From Bacteroidota bacterium (GTDB lineage: Bacteria > Bacteroidota > Ignavibacteria > SZUA-365 > JAADGX01), in assembly GCA_027021285.1 (NCBI GenBank), contig JALUUP010000434.1:1-7577 (forward strand): a stretch of DNA of 7,577 nucleotides. Direction: 5' to 3'. Positions 1 to 7,472 of this stretch are shown here, in pieces; position 1 is the stretch's first letter; every line of letters starts with the position of its first letter. The position numbers and the translations under genes are program-made. A model generated the notes under the pieces. That model did not search any database. It saw only the letters and a program-made list of their open reading frames with translations, and was not told the DNA's origin.

Positions 1-2358
1 TCCGTTGTCGGGTATTGCATCCGTCTCTCGGATACGCCGCCCGGTTTCAAGACCCGGCCGGTAACGGAAGTGGTGGACGAGGAGCCCATCCTGTCCGGCG
101 AAGTGCTTCGGTTGGTGAAGTGGGTCACGGACTACTACTGTTGCAGCTTGTACGATGCAATCAAGGCGTCCCTGCCGCAGGGCATCGAGATCGAAACCGA
201 GCGCTACGCGCACATCTTGACCAATGACGTGGAAGGCGCGTTGGATCGCTACGCGCGTTCAAAGGCAAAACACGCGCTTCTCGAAACACTCGCCTCGGGC
301 GAATACGTGTCGTTTTCCGATCTCGAGGCGCTTACCGGTGTTTCCAACATCGGGAATCACATGCAGGCGCTTGAACGGGAAGGGCTCGTGCGTGTCGAAA
401 CGGTAATGGAACGCCCCAAGGTTCGACCCAAGAAAATCTCCCACGCGCGCCTGCTTTTCCCGTGGACCCGCGAGGAAAAAATGCGGGAGGCGGTGACGAT
501 CCTGGAGAAACGCGCGCCCAAGCAGGTCAACGTCCTTGCAGCGTTGTACAGCGCGTATAAACAGGGAGAAGAGTCGCTGCCGCTCGCGGAGCTCCTGAAG
601 AGGGCAGGAGCGTCGTCGGGAACGGTCCGATCGCTGGTGGAAAAGGAGATGGTCACCATCGAACAGGTGGAAGAGATACGCCGTTATGCATCCCATTTCA
701 TGGAAAAATTCGTTCAACACGTTCTCAATCCTGACCAACAGCGGGCGTTGGACAAGGTCACGACGTATATCGACAAGGGGGAATTCGAAGCGTTCCTGCT
801 GTACGGCGTTACGGCCAGCGGGAAAACCCAAGTGTATATCGAGACGCTCCGACATGCCCTGGACGCCGGTAAAACCGCGCTCGTTCTCGTTCCGGAAATC
901 GCGCTTACCCCTCAGCTCGTGTACCGGTTTACATCGGTTTTCGGTGATGACGTTATCGTCATGCACAGCCGCATGGGACTCGGGGAGCGGTACGATGCCT
1001 GGCGCCTGGTGCGCGAGGAAAAAGTTCGTGTTGTTGTGGGCGTGCGGTCGGCGGTGTTCGCGCCGTTGAAAAACATTGGCGTCGTCATCGTGGACGAGGA
1101 GCACGAGGCCACGTACAAGCAATCGGACATGACACCGCGGTACCACGCCCGGGATGTAGCCGTCGTGCGTGCGCGTTTCAACAACTGCCCGGTGGTCCTG
1201 GGTTCCGCCACCCCGTCGGGGGAAAGCTGGCACAACTCGGCGGAACAGAAGTACCATCGTGTCTGTTTGCCCAGGCGGGTCGAGAATATTCCCATGCCCC
1301 GGATTGTCGTGGTCGATCTTCGTGAAGCCCGGAAAGCGGGGACCCTTCACGGGTCGCTCTCCGAAGAATTAATCGACGCCGTGCGCGCGCGACTGAAGAA
1401 GGAAGAAGGCGTCATTCTCTTGCAGAACCGCCGGGGTTACGCACCCCATCTCGAATGCCGCGATTGCGGTCACGTCGAATCCTGCGACAATTGCAGTATC
1501 TCGCTCACGTACCATAAAGTTCAACACCGGCTGCGCTGTCATTACTGCGGGGCCTCCCGTCCCGTCCCCGAGGCATGCCCGCGGTGCGGAGGGACGGACA
1601 TCGAAACAGTAGGAACGGGTACACAGCGCGTGGAAGAAGACCTGGAGCGATACCTCCCGGGGGCACGGGTAATTCGGATGGACCTGGACACGACTACACA
1701 CAAGAGAGCGTTTGATACGTATCTCTCCGCTTTTGCCGATCGTCAGGCGGATATCCTGCTCGGCACCCAGATGGTGGCGAAGGGACTGGACATCCCGCAT
1801 GTTACACTGGTGGGTGTGATCAACGCGGATAACCAGCTCTTTCTCCCGGATTTTCGTTCCGGCGAACGCACCTTCCAGCTTCTTACGCAAGTGTCGGGAC
1901 GCTCCGGGCGAACTTCCGCCGAGGGTGAAGTCATCATTCAGACCGCCCACCCGGATCACCCTGTCATTCAAAAAGTCGTACGCCATGATTACGAGTTGTT
2001 CATCGGAGAGGAGCTCGACGTCCGGCGAAAGTTGAATTATCCCCCGTACACACGATTGGTACTCCTGGAATGCAGCGGCAGTGACGAGAGCAAGACCGCC
2101 GCCGCCGCCGCCCGTCTTGCGGAGATGATACCGAAGCAATCGAAACTGCTCTCCAGGAGCGAGGTGGCCCCTGCCGCGATATACAAGGTCAACCGCCGCT
2201 ACCGCTTCCATATTCTCCTGCGGGTGCGGAAAAGCGCGGACCCCGGGAACAGGTTGTTTCGCGCGTATATTTACACCGTCATACAAAAATGGCATGCCGA
2301 GAAAGAGCATCGCGGAGTCCGGTTGACGATCGATGTGGATCCACAGGAGTTCATGTAA
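1..2358 (+). CDS. priA: Primosomal protein N' (PriA), replication-restart 3'-5' DNA helicase; 5' end outside window
   Basis: PriA is a superfamily 2 helicase that recognises abandoned replication forks and reloads the replicative helicase. The reading frame is open from base 1, and the residues before the GTG at 70 (ending PPGFKTRPVTEV) fit the PriA N-terminal DNA-binding domain, so the true start lies upstream and GTG 70 is not it. Visible order (785 residues, numbered from base 1): 3'-DNA-binding domain; winged-helix segment at about 91-133; Walker A GVTASGKT at 269-276; Walker B DEEH at 365-368; GSATPSGES (motif III); QNRRGY; eight zinc-binding cysteines encoded at 1456-1587 (CxxC...CxxC...CxxC...CxxC); GTQMVAKGLD; QVSGRSGR (motif VI); C-terminal domain starting near LNYPPYTRLV. 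The length is normal for the family. Walker A has Ala where Gly is usual (GVTGSGKT). The gene ends in TAA two bases before anmK. Confidence 0.97.
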   Translation, partial: SVVGYCIRLSDTPPGFKTRPVTEVVDEEPILSGEVLRLVKWVTDYYCCSLYDAIKASLPQGIEIETERYAHILTNDVEGALDRYARSKAKHALLETLASGEYVSFSDLEALTGVSNIGNHMQALEREGLVRVETVMERPKVRPKKISHARLLFPWTREEKMREAVTILEKRAPKQVNVLAALYSAYKQGEESLPLAELLKRAGASSGTVRSLVEKEMVTIEQVEEIRRYASHFMEKFVQHVLNPDQQRALDKVTTYIDKGEFEAFLLYGVTASGKTQVYIETLRHALDAGKTALVLVPEIALTPQLVYRFTSVFGDDVIVMHSRMGLGERYDAWRLVREEKVRVVVGVRSAVFAPLKNIGVVIVDEEHEATYKQSDMTPRYHARDVAVVRARFNNCPVVLGSATPSGESWHNSAEQKYHRVCLPRRVENIPMPRIVVVDLREARKAGTLHGSLSEELIDAVRARLKKEEGVILLQNRRGYAPHLECRDCGHVESCDNCSISLTYHKVQHRLRCHYCGASRPVPEACPRCGGTDIETVGTGTQRVEEDLERYLPGARVIRMDLDTTTHKRAFDTYLSAFADRQADILLGTQMVAKGLDIPHVTLVGVINADNQLFLPDFRSGERTFQLLTQVSGRSGRTSAEGEVIIQTAHPDHPVIQKVVRHDYELFIGEELDVRRKLNYPPYTRLVLLECSGSDESKTAAAAARLAEMIPKQSKLLSRSEVAPAAIYKVNRRYRFHILLRVRKSADPGNRLFRAYIYTVIQKWHAEKEHRGVRLTIDVDPQEFM
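2345..2349 (+). promoter_or_regulatory. Ribosome binding site for anmK, inside the priA 3' end
   Basis: AGGAG lies within the last codons of priA, 11 bases before ATG 2361. It supports ATG 2361 as the anmK start over the in-frame ATG at 2289, which would overlap priA by about 70 bases and add about 24 residues not typical of the family. Because the site sits inside priA, ribosomes finishing priA would expose or re-use it, which fits translational coupling (inference). Confidence 0.6.
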
Positions 2359-2360
2359 CA

Positions 2361-3551
2361 ATGGCGACGCCCTATGAATATCTCCGCGATCTTCAGGGAA
2401 AACCGGAACGCCTCGTTGCGGGCGTAATGTCCGGAACCTCGATTGATGGAATCGACGTGGCTCTTGTGGTTGTGCGCGGATATGGCGCGGCTACCGAATG
2501 GACGCTGGAGGGGAAAGGAGTTTACACGTTCCCGGAGGATGTTCGGGCATTATTGAGAAAGAACGCCATCCCCGAGACCAGTTCGGTTGAGGAGATATCC
2601 GCGTTGCACGCCGTACTGGGACGGCTCTATGCGGACGCGGTCCTGCGCTGCGTCGAAGCAAGTGGGTTGCGGACGGAGGAACTTGATCTTGCGGGCATTC
2701 ATGGACAGACACTGTTCCATCACCCAGATGCCACAATGCTTGGAGAGCACTCGGTCCGGTTTACGTTCCAGATCGGATCGGGAGCGGAGGCGGCGCATCG
2801 CCTCGGGGTTCCGGTCATCGTGGACTTTCGCAGCTCGGACGTGGCGGCGGGAGGACAAGGCGCGCCGCTTGTTCCGTACGTGGACGCCCTTCTCTTCAGG
2901 TCGGACGAGAGGAATCGCGTACTCGTAAACATCGGGGGAATAGCCAATCTGACGATCCTGGCCAGCGGTTCCTCGATCCAGGATGTCGTGGCGTACGACG
3001 CGGGTCCCGGGAACTGCCTCGTGGATGCCATGATGCGGCGGTTTTTCGGGAAACCGTTCGACGACGGAGGGATGACTGCCGCACGCGGCACAGTCGTCGA
3101 AGGGTTGTTGCATCGCATGCACGAGCATCCGTTTTTTCGACAGCGACCGCCGAAGTCGACGGGGACGGATGTCTTTGGCGAGTCGTTCCTGGACCGGATT
3201 CTCGACTTCCCGGAAGCGAGGAAATGGTCACCCGAGGATCTCGTTGCAACCGCCACGTACTTCACGGCGGAAATTATCGCCCGAGCTGTTCTCGAATACG
3301 ATTTGCCTGAATGCGAGGTGCTGATCGGCGGGGGTGGAACAAGAAACAAAACCCTGATGGATCACCTCGCGGATCTCCTGCCGGGGATGGACGTATCGAG
3401 CTTGTCAGTAGTCATCGATCCCGACATAAAAGAGGCGTTTTGTTTCGCCGTTTTAGCCAATGAATGGCTCTTCGGGCAGCCCGCTAACATACCGAATGTT
3501 ACCGGCGCCCGGCGCCCGGCGCTGCTCGGTGCTTGTTATTTCCCTTTATAA
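2361..3551 (+). CDS. anmK: Anhydro-N-acetylmuramic acid kinase (AnmK)
   Basis: AnmK is a cytoplasmic sugar kinase of the ASKHA fold. It hydrolyses the 1,6-anhydro bond of anhydro-MurNAc and phosphorylates it to MurNAc-6-phosphate, returning cell-wall turnover products to metabolism. The 396-residue product carries the family motifs: nucleotide-phosphate loop GVMSGTSIDG at 21-30; IHGQTLFHHP; DFRSSDVAAGGQGAPLVP; NIGGIANLT; DAGPGN at 213-218, where Asp213 matches the catalytic aspartate of characterised AnmK; GGGGTRN at 323-329; and the C-terminal TGARRP from residue 381. E. coli AnmK is about 370 residues, so this one is slightly long, as in many non-proteobacterial relatives. The gap to priA is two bases, indicating one transcript. 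MurQ, MurU and AmpG homologues are not in the window, so the downstream recycling route cannot be judged here. No truncation or frameshift is seen. Confidence 0.96.
   Translation: MATPYEYLRDLQGKPERLVAGVMSGTSIDGIDVALVVVRGYGAATEWTLEGKGVYTFPEDVRALLRKNAIPETSSVEEISALHAVLGRLYADAVLRCVEASGLRTEELDLAGIHGQTLFHHPDATMLGEHSVRFTFQIGSGAEAAHRLGVPVIVDFRSSDVAAGGQGAPLVPYVDALLFRSDERNRVLVNIGGIANLTILASGSSIQDVVAYDAGPGNCLVDAMMRRFFGKPFDDGGMTAARGTVVEGLLHRMHEHPFFRQRPPKSTGTDVFGESFLDRILDFPEARKWSPEDLVATATYFTAEIIARAVLEYDLPECEVLIGGGGTRNKTLMDHLADLLPGMDVSSLSVVIDPDIKEAFCFAVLANEWLFGQPANIPNVTGARRPALLGACYFPL
3504..3522 (+). repeat. 7-bp GC-rich tandem repeat (2.7 copies) inside the anmK 3' end
   Basis: GGCGCCC at 3504-3510 and 3511-3517 is followed by a partial copy GGCGC at 3518-3522. 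It encodes part of the conserved TGARRP motif, so it probably arises from Gly/Ala/Arg/Pro codon choice. The unit is not a multiple of three, so gain or loss of a copy would change the reading frame about ten codons before the stop. Confidence 0.7.
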
Positions 3552-3713
3552 GCCGGATTGGGTTTACCGCTCAACCATGCGTAATATTTACCATGCACGC
3601 CATAATGATACGGGTTGAAAATTACAATTGTCCTTAATGTAACCTCTTGTTTTTGAAGGATTTGCAGAAAAAGACTCAAGCAATTTTTTAATCAAAAAAA
3701 AGCACAAACCCAC

Positions 3714-3744
3714 TTGACAAATTGTATAAAACGCCGTAACTTTC
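3714..3744 (+). promoter_or_regulatory. Candidate nrdJ promoter
   Basis: TTGACA at 3714-3719 is a perfect sigma-70 -35 hexamer. Seventeen bases on is TAACTT (3737-3742), a weak -10 (3 of 6). The same bases read better as a Bacteroidota-type promoter: TTG at 3714-3716, 20 bases, then TAacTTTC at 3737-3744, one mismatch from TAnnTTTG. An A8 run at 3694-3701 just upstream resembles an UP element. Transcription would begin near 3749, giving an untranslated leader of about 200 bases. No experimental support is available here. Confidence 0.4.
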
Positions 3745-3803
3745 GAACCGCCTTTTGACCTTAATTCAACCAATTGGCAATCACTCATACATGTTAAATT
3801 CGC

Positions 3804-3871
3804 TCTCACCGTGGTTGTGTTTGATTCCGTATTGCATGTTCTGATATCAGTGAAGAAAGCGCAAGGTGAGA
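3804..3871 (+). promoter_or_regulatory. Inverted-repeat leader segment with central 10-bp palindrome
   Basis: TCTCACC (3804-3810) is exactly complementary to GGTGAGA (3865-3871), enclosing 54 bases. Within the loop, TTGC (3832-3835) can pair with GCAA (3861-3864), stacking next to the outer stem. CTGATATCAG (3841-3850) is a perfect palindrome that could be a protein-binding operator or a small hairpin. The segment lies between the promoter candidate and the nrdJ start. I could not match it to a known riboswitch. Stems this short can occur by chance. Confidence 0.25.
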
Positions 3872-3941
3872 TTCATAGTTCTTAATTACGTAGTCCATTT
3901 TACACATACATTTCCGTCTTTATAGGAAAAGATTTACTACC

Positions 3942-3946
3942 AGGAG
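3942..3946 (+). promoter_or_regulatory. Ribosome binding site for nrdJ
   Basis: AGGAG ends five bases before ATG 3952. An in-frame TAG (3949-3951) directly precedes that ATG, so translation in this frame cannot start earlier, and the start is well fixed. Confidence 0.8.
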
Positions 3947-3951
3947 TTTAG

Positions 3952-6900
3952 ATGCACATCGAGCGCAGGTACACTCGTCCTGATACCGACCCCTTTGACA
4001 TGTTCAAGTACACCCGCCGTTCCTCGATCCTCAGGAATCCTGACGGCAGTGTTGTCTTTGCCATGGAAAACATCGAGGTCCCGGAGCACTGGTCACAGAT
4101 GGCGACAGATATCCTGGCCCAGAAATATTTCCGAAAAACCGGTGTGCCCCAGTATGATGCGGAAGGTAACCCCGTGCTCGATGAAAACGGAAATCAGGTT
4201 CTGGGAGGCGAGCGCAGTATCAGGGAAGTTGTGGGCCGGATGGCGGGAACCTGGACGCATTGGGGAAGGAGCTACAATTACTTCGACACGGAGGAAGACG
4301 CGGACGCTTTTCATGATGAAATATGTTACATGCTTTTGCGGCAGATGGGTGCGCCGAATTCCCCTCAGTGGTTCAATACCGGTCTTGCGTGGGCATACAA
4401 CATCACCGGGCAATCGCAGGGGCATTACTACGTCGATCCCGATACCGGCGATATCGTCAGGTCCAAGGACGCGTACACGCATCCCCAGCCACACGCCTGT
4501 TTCATCCAATCCGTGGAAGACGACCTGGTCAATGACGGCGGCATTTTCGATCTCGTAACGCGGGAAGCCCGTGTATTCAAGTACGGATCCGGCACCGGGA
4601 GCAACTTCAGCAAGCTGCGCGCGAAAGACGAAGCGCTTTCCGGTGGCGGCAAGAGCTCCGGCTTGATGTCGTTTCTGAAAGTATTCGATCGGGCGGCGGG
4701 TGCGGTGAAATCCGGGGGCACGACCCGGCGGGCGGCGAAGATGGTGGTACTGGATATCGATCACCCGGACATCGAGGAATTCATCGACTGGAAAATGTTC
4801 GAAGAGCAGAAGGTTGCCAGCATGGTGTCGGGCAGTCGTATTTGTCGCCTGCATTTGCAAAATATCATGCGGATCGCCCGCGAGACGGAGAACACGGATT
4901 ATCGAAAAAACCGGCTTCTCGCGGAAGCCGTACGCAAAGCGCGCGGCGCAGCAGTGCCGATGAGTTACATTCTCCGCGTGCTGCGGTTGGTGGAGCTCGG
5001 TAAAACGGAAATCGACTTTCCTGTGTTTAACACGCATTACGAATCCGAGGCATACGCGACGGTCAGCGGCCAGAACGCGAACAACAGCGTTCGGGTCACA
5101 AACGACTTCTTGCGGGCGGTCGAAGAGGATCTCGAGTGGCACTTGCGGTACAGGACGACGGGAAAAGTGGCGAAAACGATCCGGGCCCGTGAACTGTGGG
5201 ACAAGATATCCCTTGCTACCTGGGCAAGCGCCGACCCGGGCATCCAGTACGATACGACGATCAACGAGTGGCACACGTGCCCCGTGGACGGTCGTATCAA
5301 CGCGAGCAATCCCTGCTCGGAGTACATGTTCCTGGATGATACGGCATGCAACCTCGCTTCCCTCAACCTGAAGCATTTCCTGGACGCTGCCACAGGGGAG
5401 TTCGATGTCGAGAGCTTCCGGCACGCCGTGCGGTTGTGGACGATCGTACTGGAGATCTCCGTGCAAATGGCCCAGTTTCCCAGCCGGGAGGTCGCCATGA
5501 AAAGCTACCAGTTCCGCACGCTCGGTCTCGGTTATGCCAACCTGGGGACGATCCTCATGATGTCCGGTATTCCCTACGACAGTGAAAAGGGGCGCGCCAT
5601 CGCCGGTGCCATTACGGCCGTTATGTGCGGCGAAGCATACGCGACGAGCGCGGAAATGGCGCGCGATCTCGGTCCGTTCCCCAGGTTCGCGCAGAATCGC
5701 GAACACATGCTTCGGGTGATCAGGAACCATCGTCGTGCCGCATACAATACGAACGAAAACGAATACGAGGGGCTGACCATCACGCCTCAAGGCATCAAGC
5801 CGGAATTCTGCCCGGAAAACCTGGTCGCCGCTGCCCAGCGTGTGTGGGATCATGCGCTGGAGCTGGGTGAACGACACGGATATCGCAATGCCCAGGTGAC
5901 GGTCATCGCGCCGACCGGCACGATCGGGCTGGTCATGGACTGCGATACAACCGGTATCGAGCCGGATTTCGCAATCGTCAAGTTCAAGAAGCTGGCGGGC
6001 GGCGGATACTTCAAGATCGTGAACCAAAGCGTTCACAAAGCGCTGGAAATGCTGGGGTACACCGAGCGCCAGATCGAGGATATCGAGAAGTACACCCGTG
6101 GACATGGGACGTTCGTGGGTTCCCCGCATATCAACCGGGAAACGCTGAAGATGAAGGGGTTCACGGACGAGAAGATCGACCAGTTGGAAAAAGAACTCGA
6201 CAACGTGTTCGAAATCAAATTTGCTTTCAACAAGTGGTTCTTGGGAGAAGAGTTCTGCGCACAGCTCGGTTTTTCCAGCAACGAGCTGAACTCGCCGACG
6301 TTCAACATGTTGACGGCGCTTGGTTTTACGAAGGAAGAAATCGAGGAAGCCAACCGGTACATCTGCGGCACGATGACGATCGAAGGCGCGCCGCATCTCA
6401 AGGAGGAGCACTACCCGGTTTTTGATTGCGCCAACCGGTGCGGGCGAATCGGCCGGCGCTACATCAGTTATGAAGCGCATATACAGATGATGGCAGCTGT
6501 CCAGCCGTTCATCTCCGGCGCGATTTCCAAGACCATCAACATGCCTGCGGACGCGACGATCGAAGACGTGTCGCGCGCGTACATGCTCTCGTGGAAACTC
6601 ATGGTCAAAGCCAACGCCCTGTACCGCGACGGTTCCAAGCTTTCCCAGCCGCTGAGCTCGGTCAGTGACGAAGAGGAAGATGAGCTGACGCTGATCGGGA
6701 AGGACCCGGAAGACGTTGACGAGCGCGTTGGCCCAAAGGAGATCCAACAGGCGGTGGCAAAGCGGCCGGTACGGCGCAAGTTGCCGGCCAGGCGGCAGGG
6801 CTACGTGCGCGAAGCCGTCGTCGGGGGACACAAGGTGTATCTCCGCACCGGTGAATACCCGGACGGCACACTCGGCGAGATTTTCATCGACATGTACAAA

Positions 6901-7389
6901 GAAGGCGCGTCGTTCAAGGGATTGCTCAACTGCTTCGCCGTTCTTGCGTCGAAGGCGTTGCAGTACGGCGTTCCCCTCCAGGAACTGGTGGATTCGTTTA
7001 CCTTTACGCGTTTCGATCCCGCCGGCTCGGTGATCGGGCATGAAAGCATCAAGAACGCGACGTCCATTCTCGATTACGTTTTCCGCGATCTTGGATACGA
7101 ATACCTGAACATCACGGATTTCGTTCACGTCAAGTCGGTTGACGAGGAACGGGAGAAGCCGTTGAGCGGGTTCAACACACCGCCGCAACTGGTCGCCAGC
7201 ACGCAGAAAGCAGCCAGTGTGGCCGTGACCGTTGGTGAAACGGAAACGACCGGGGATCCGAACTATGCAACCGCCCGTGTCCAGGGATATACGGGTGAGC
7301 AGTGCAATAACTGCGGATCCATGCGGGTCAAACGGAACGGCGCCTGTACGGTCTGTGAAGATTGTGGTTCCACCACCGGGTGTTCGTAA
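3952..7389 (+). CDS. nrdJ: Adenosylcobalamin-dependent (class II) ribonucleoside-diphosphate reductase
   Basis: The enzyme reduces ribonucleotides to deoxyribonucleotides, using adenosylcobalamin rather than an iron protein or glycyl radical to make its thiyl radical, so it works with or without oxygen. The 1145-residue product is normal for the large NrdJ subfamily. Catalytic residues: N453-P-C455-S-E457 carries the thiyl cysteine and acid/base residues. C183 (HACFIQS) and C466 (ACNLASLNL) form the substrate-reducing pair; the 11-residue step from C455 to C466 matches characterised class II enzymes. PTGTIG (654-659) is the phosphate-binding loop. GSKLSQPLSS at 894-903 ends the barrel, a charged linker (904-950) follows, then a TSCPD domain (about 951-1063) and a six-cysteine tail (C1118, C1121, C1132, C1135, C1138, C1144, ending TTGCS) that likely binds zinc and relays electrons from thioredoxin. 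No N-terminal ATP-cone and no intein are apparent. It has its own promoter region and a hairpin downstream, so it is probably monocistronic. Confidence 0.97.
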   Translation: MHIERRYTRPDTDPFDMFKYTRRSSILRNPDGSVVFAMENIEVPEHWSQMATDILAQKYFRKTGVPQYDAEGNPVLDENGNQVLGGERSIREVVGRMAGTWTHWGRSYNYFDTEEDADAFHDEICYMLLRQMGAPNSPQWFNTGLAWAYNITGQSQGHYYVDPDTGDIVRSKDAYTHPQPHACFIQSVEDDLVNDGGIFDLVTREARVFKYGSGTGSNFSKLRAKDEALSGGGKSSGLMSFLKVFDRAAGAVKSGGTTRRAAKMVVLDIDHPDIEEFIDWKMFEEQKVASMVSGSRICRLHLQNIMRIARETENTDYRKNRLLAEAVRKARGAAVPMSYILRVLRLVELGKTEIDFPVFNTHYESEAYATVSGQNANNSVRVTNDFLRAVEEDLEWHLRYRTTGKVAKTIRARELWDKISLATWASADPGIQYDTTINEWHTCPVDGRINASNPCSEYMFLDDTACNLASLNLKHFLDAATGEFDVESFRHAVRLWTIVLEISVQMAQFPSREVAMKSYQFRTLGLGYANLGTILMMSGIPYDSEKGRAIAGAITAVMCGEAYATSAEMARDLGPFPRFAQNREHMLRVIRNHRRAAYNTNENEYEGLTITPQGIKPEFCPENLVAAAQRVWDHALELGERHGYRNAQVTVIAPTGTIGLVMDCDTTGIEPDFAIVKFKKLAGGGYFKIVNQSVHKALEMLGYTERQIEDIEKYTRGHGTFVGSPHINRETLKMKGFTDEKIDQLEKELDNVFEIKFAFNKWFLGEEFCAQLGFSSNELNSPTFNMLTALGFTKEEIEEANRYICGTMTIEGAPHLKEEHYPVFDCANRCGRIGRRYISYEAHIQMMAAVQPFISGAISKTINMPADATIEDVSRAYMLSWKLMVKANALYRDGSKLSQPLSSVSDEEEDELTLIGKDPEDVDERVGPKEIQQAVAKRPVRRKLPARRQGYVREAVVGGHKVYLRTGEYPDGTLGEIFIDMYKEGASFKGLLNCFAVLASKALQYGVPLQELVDSFTFTRFDPAGSVIGHESIKNATSILDYVFRDLGYEYLNITDFVHVKSVDEEREKPLSGFNTPPQLVASTQKAASVAVTVGETETTGDPNYATARVQGYTGEQCNNCGSMRVKRNGACTVCEDCGSTTGCS

Positions 7390-7415
7390 AACCGACCGGT
7401 AACACGATCATTCTT

Positions 7416-7452
7416 TACGGGGAGGTATTCGGTAATGAATGCCTCCCCGTAG
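7416..7452 (+). terminator. Strong hairpin after nrdJ, likely intrinsic terminator
   Basis: TACGGGGAGGTATTC (7416-7430) pairs with GAATGCCTCCCCGTA (7437-7451) over 15 consecutive base pairs, one of them a G-T wobble, with a 6-base loop. T7415 and G7452 could add a further wobble. Only four T's follow (7455-7458), so the U-tract is weak, but stem strength and position 26 bases past the nrdJ stop make a terminator the best reading. It could also act in the leader of the next gene. Confidence 0.75.
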
Positions 7453-7472
7453 TATTTTAAGGCATGGAACCG

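Larger units (their letters stand above)
3552..3951. other. AT-rich intergenic region between anmK and nrdJ, no convincing gene
   Basis: This 400-base stretch has 148 G+C bases (37%), far below its coding neighbours. No ORF with a plausible start and recognisable product lies in it. It contains a direct repeat ACCATGC at 3574-3580 and 3590-3596 flanking a GTAA-TAT-TTAC mini-palindrome, an A/T-only inverted run (T6 at 3684-3689, A8 at 3694-3701), a promoter candidate, a palindrome at 3841-3850 within a larger inverted repeat, and the nrdJ ribosome binding site. I see no GC-rich terminator hairpin after anmK, so termination of the priA-anmK transcript is unclear. Confidence 0.85.

Noticed and set aside
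2098..2112. (GCC)5 microsatellite in priA
   Set aside because: It encodes five alanines in the C-terminal domain, keeps the frame, and is ordinary for GC-rich coding DNA.
2289..2360. Upstream ATG at 2289 as the anmK start
   Set aside because: It would overlap priA by about 70 bases and add an arginine-rich extension not typical of AnmK. ATG 2361 has an AGGAG upstream and fits the family N-terminus.
259..2361. Two long open frames on the - strand opposite priA (363 and 330 codons)
   Set aside because: Same in-register shadow effect, no recognisable protein family, and priA on the + strand is unmistakable.
3684..3701. T6-AATC-A8 inverted run as a terminator for priA-anmK
   Set aside because: The stem would be only A-U pairs, too weak for an intrinsic terminator. 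It is better viewed as an AT-rich upstream promoter element.
3588..3809. 73-codon - strand ORF in the intergenic region
   Set aside because: It starts with GTG without a visible ribosome binding site, has no family resemblance, and lies across the promoter candidate in AT-rich DNA.
3791..3844. 17-codon + strand ORF (MLNSLSPWLCLIPYCMF) that could be a leader peptide before nrdJ
   Set aside because: No ribosome binding site precedes it, there is no run of regulatory codons, and ORFs this short are expected by chance. Only conservation in relatives would revive it.
3750..3951. Cobalamin riboswitch in front of the B12-dependent reductase
   Set aside because: No B12-box-like sequence or large multi-stem fold is recognisable by eye, and the leader is short for that class. 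An Rfam search would settle it.
5281..5400. Intein or insertion at the NrdJ active site
   Set aside because: Inteins are frequent in ribonucleotide reductases, but the NPCSE and ACNLASLNL motifs are continuous with normal spacing and the total length fits the family.
4093..7188. 1031-codon open frame on the - strand opposite nrdJ
   Set aside because: It is in codon register with nrdJ and explained by absence of TTA/CTA/TCA codons. The translation shows no recognisable domain and is rich in His/Arg, as expected of an antisense shadow.
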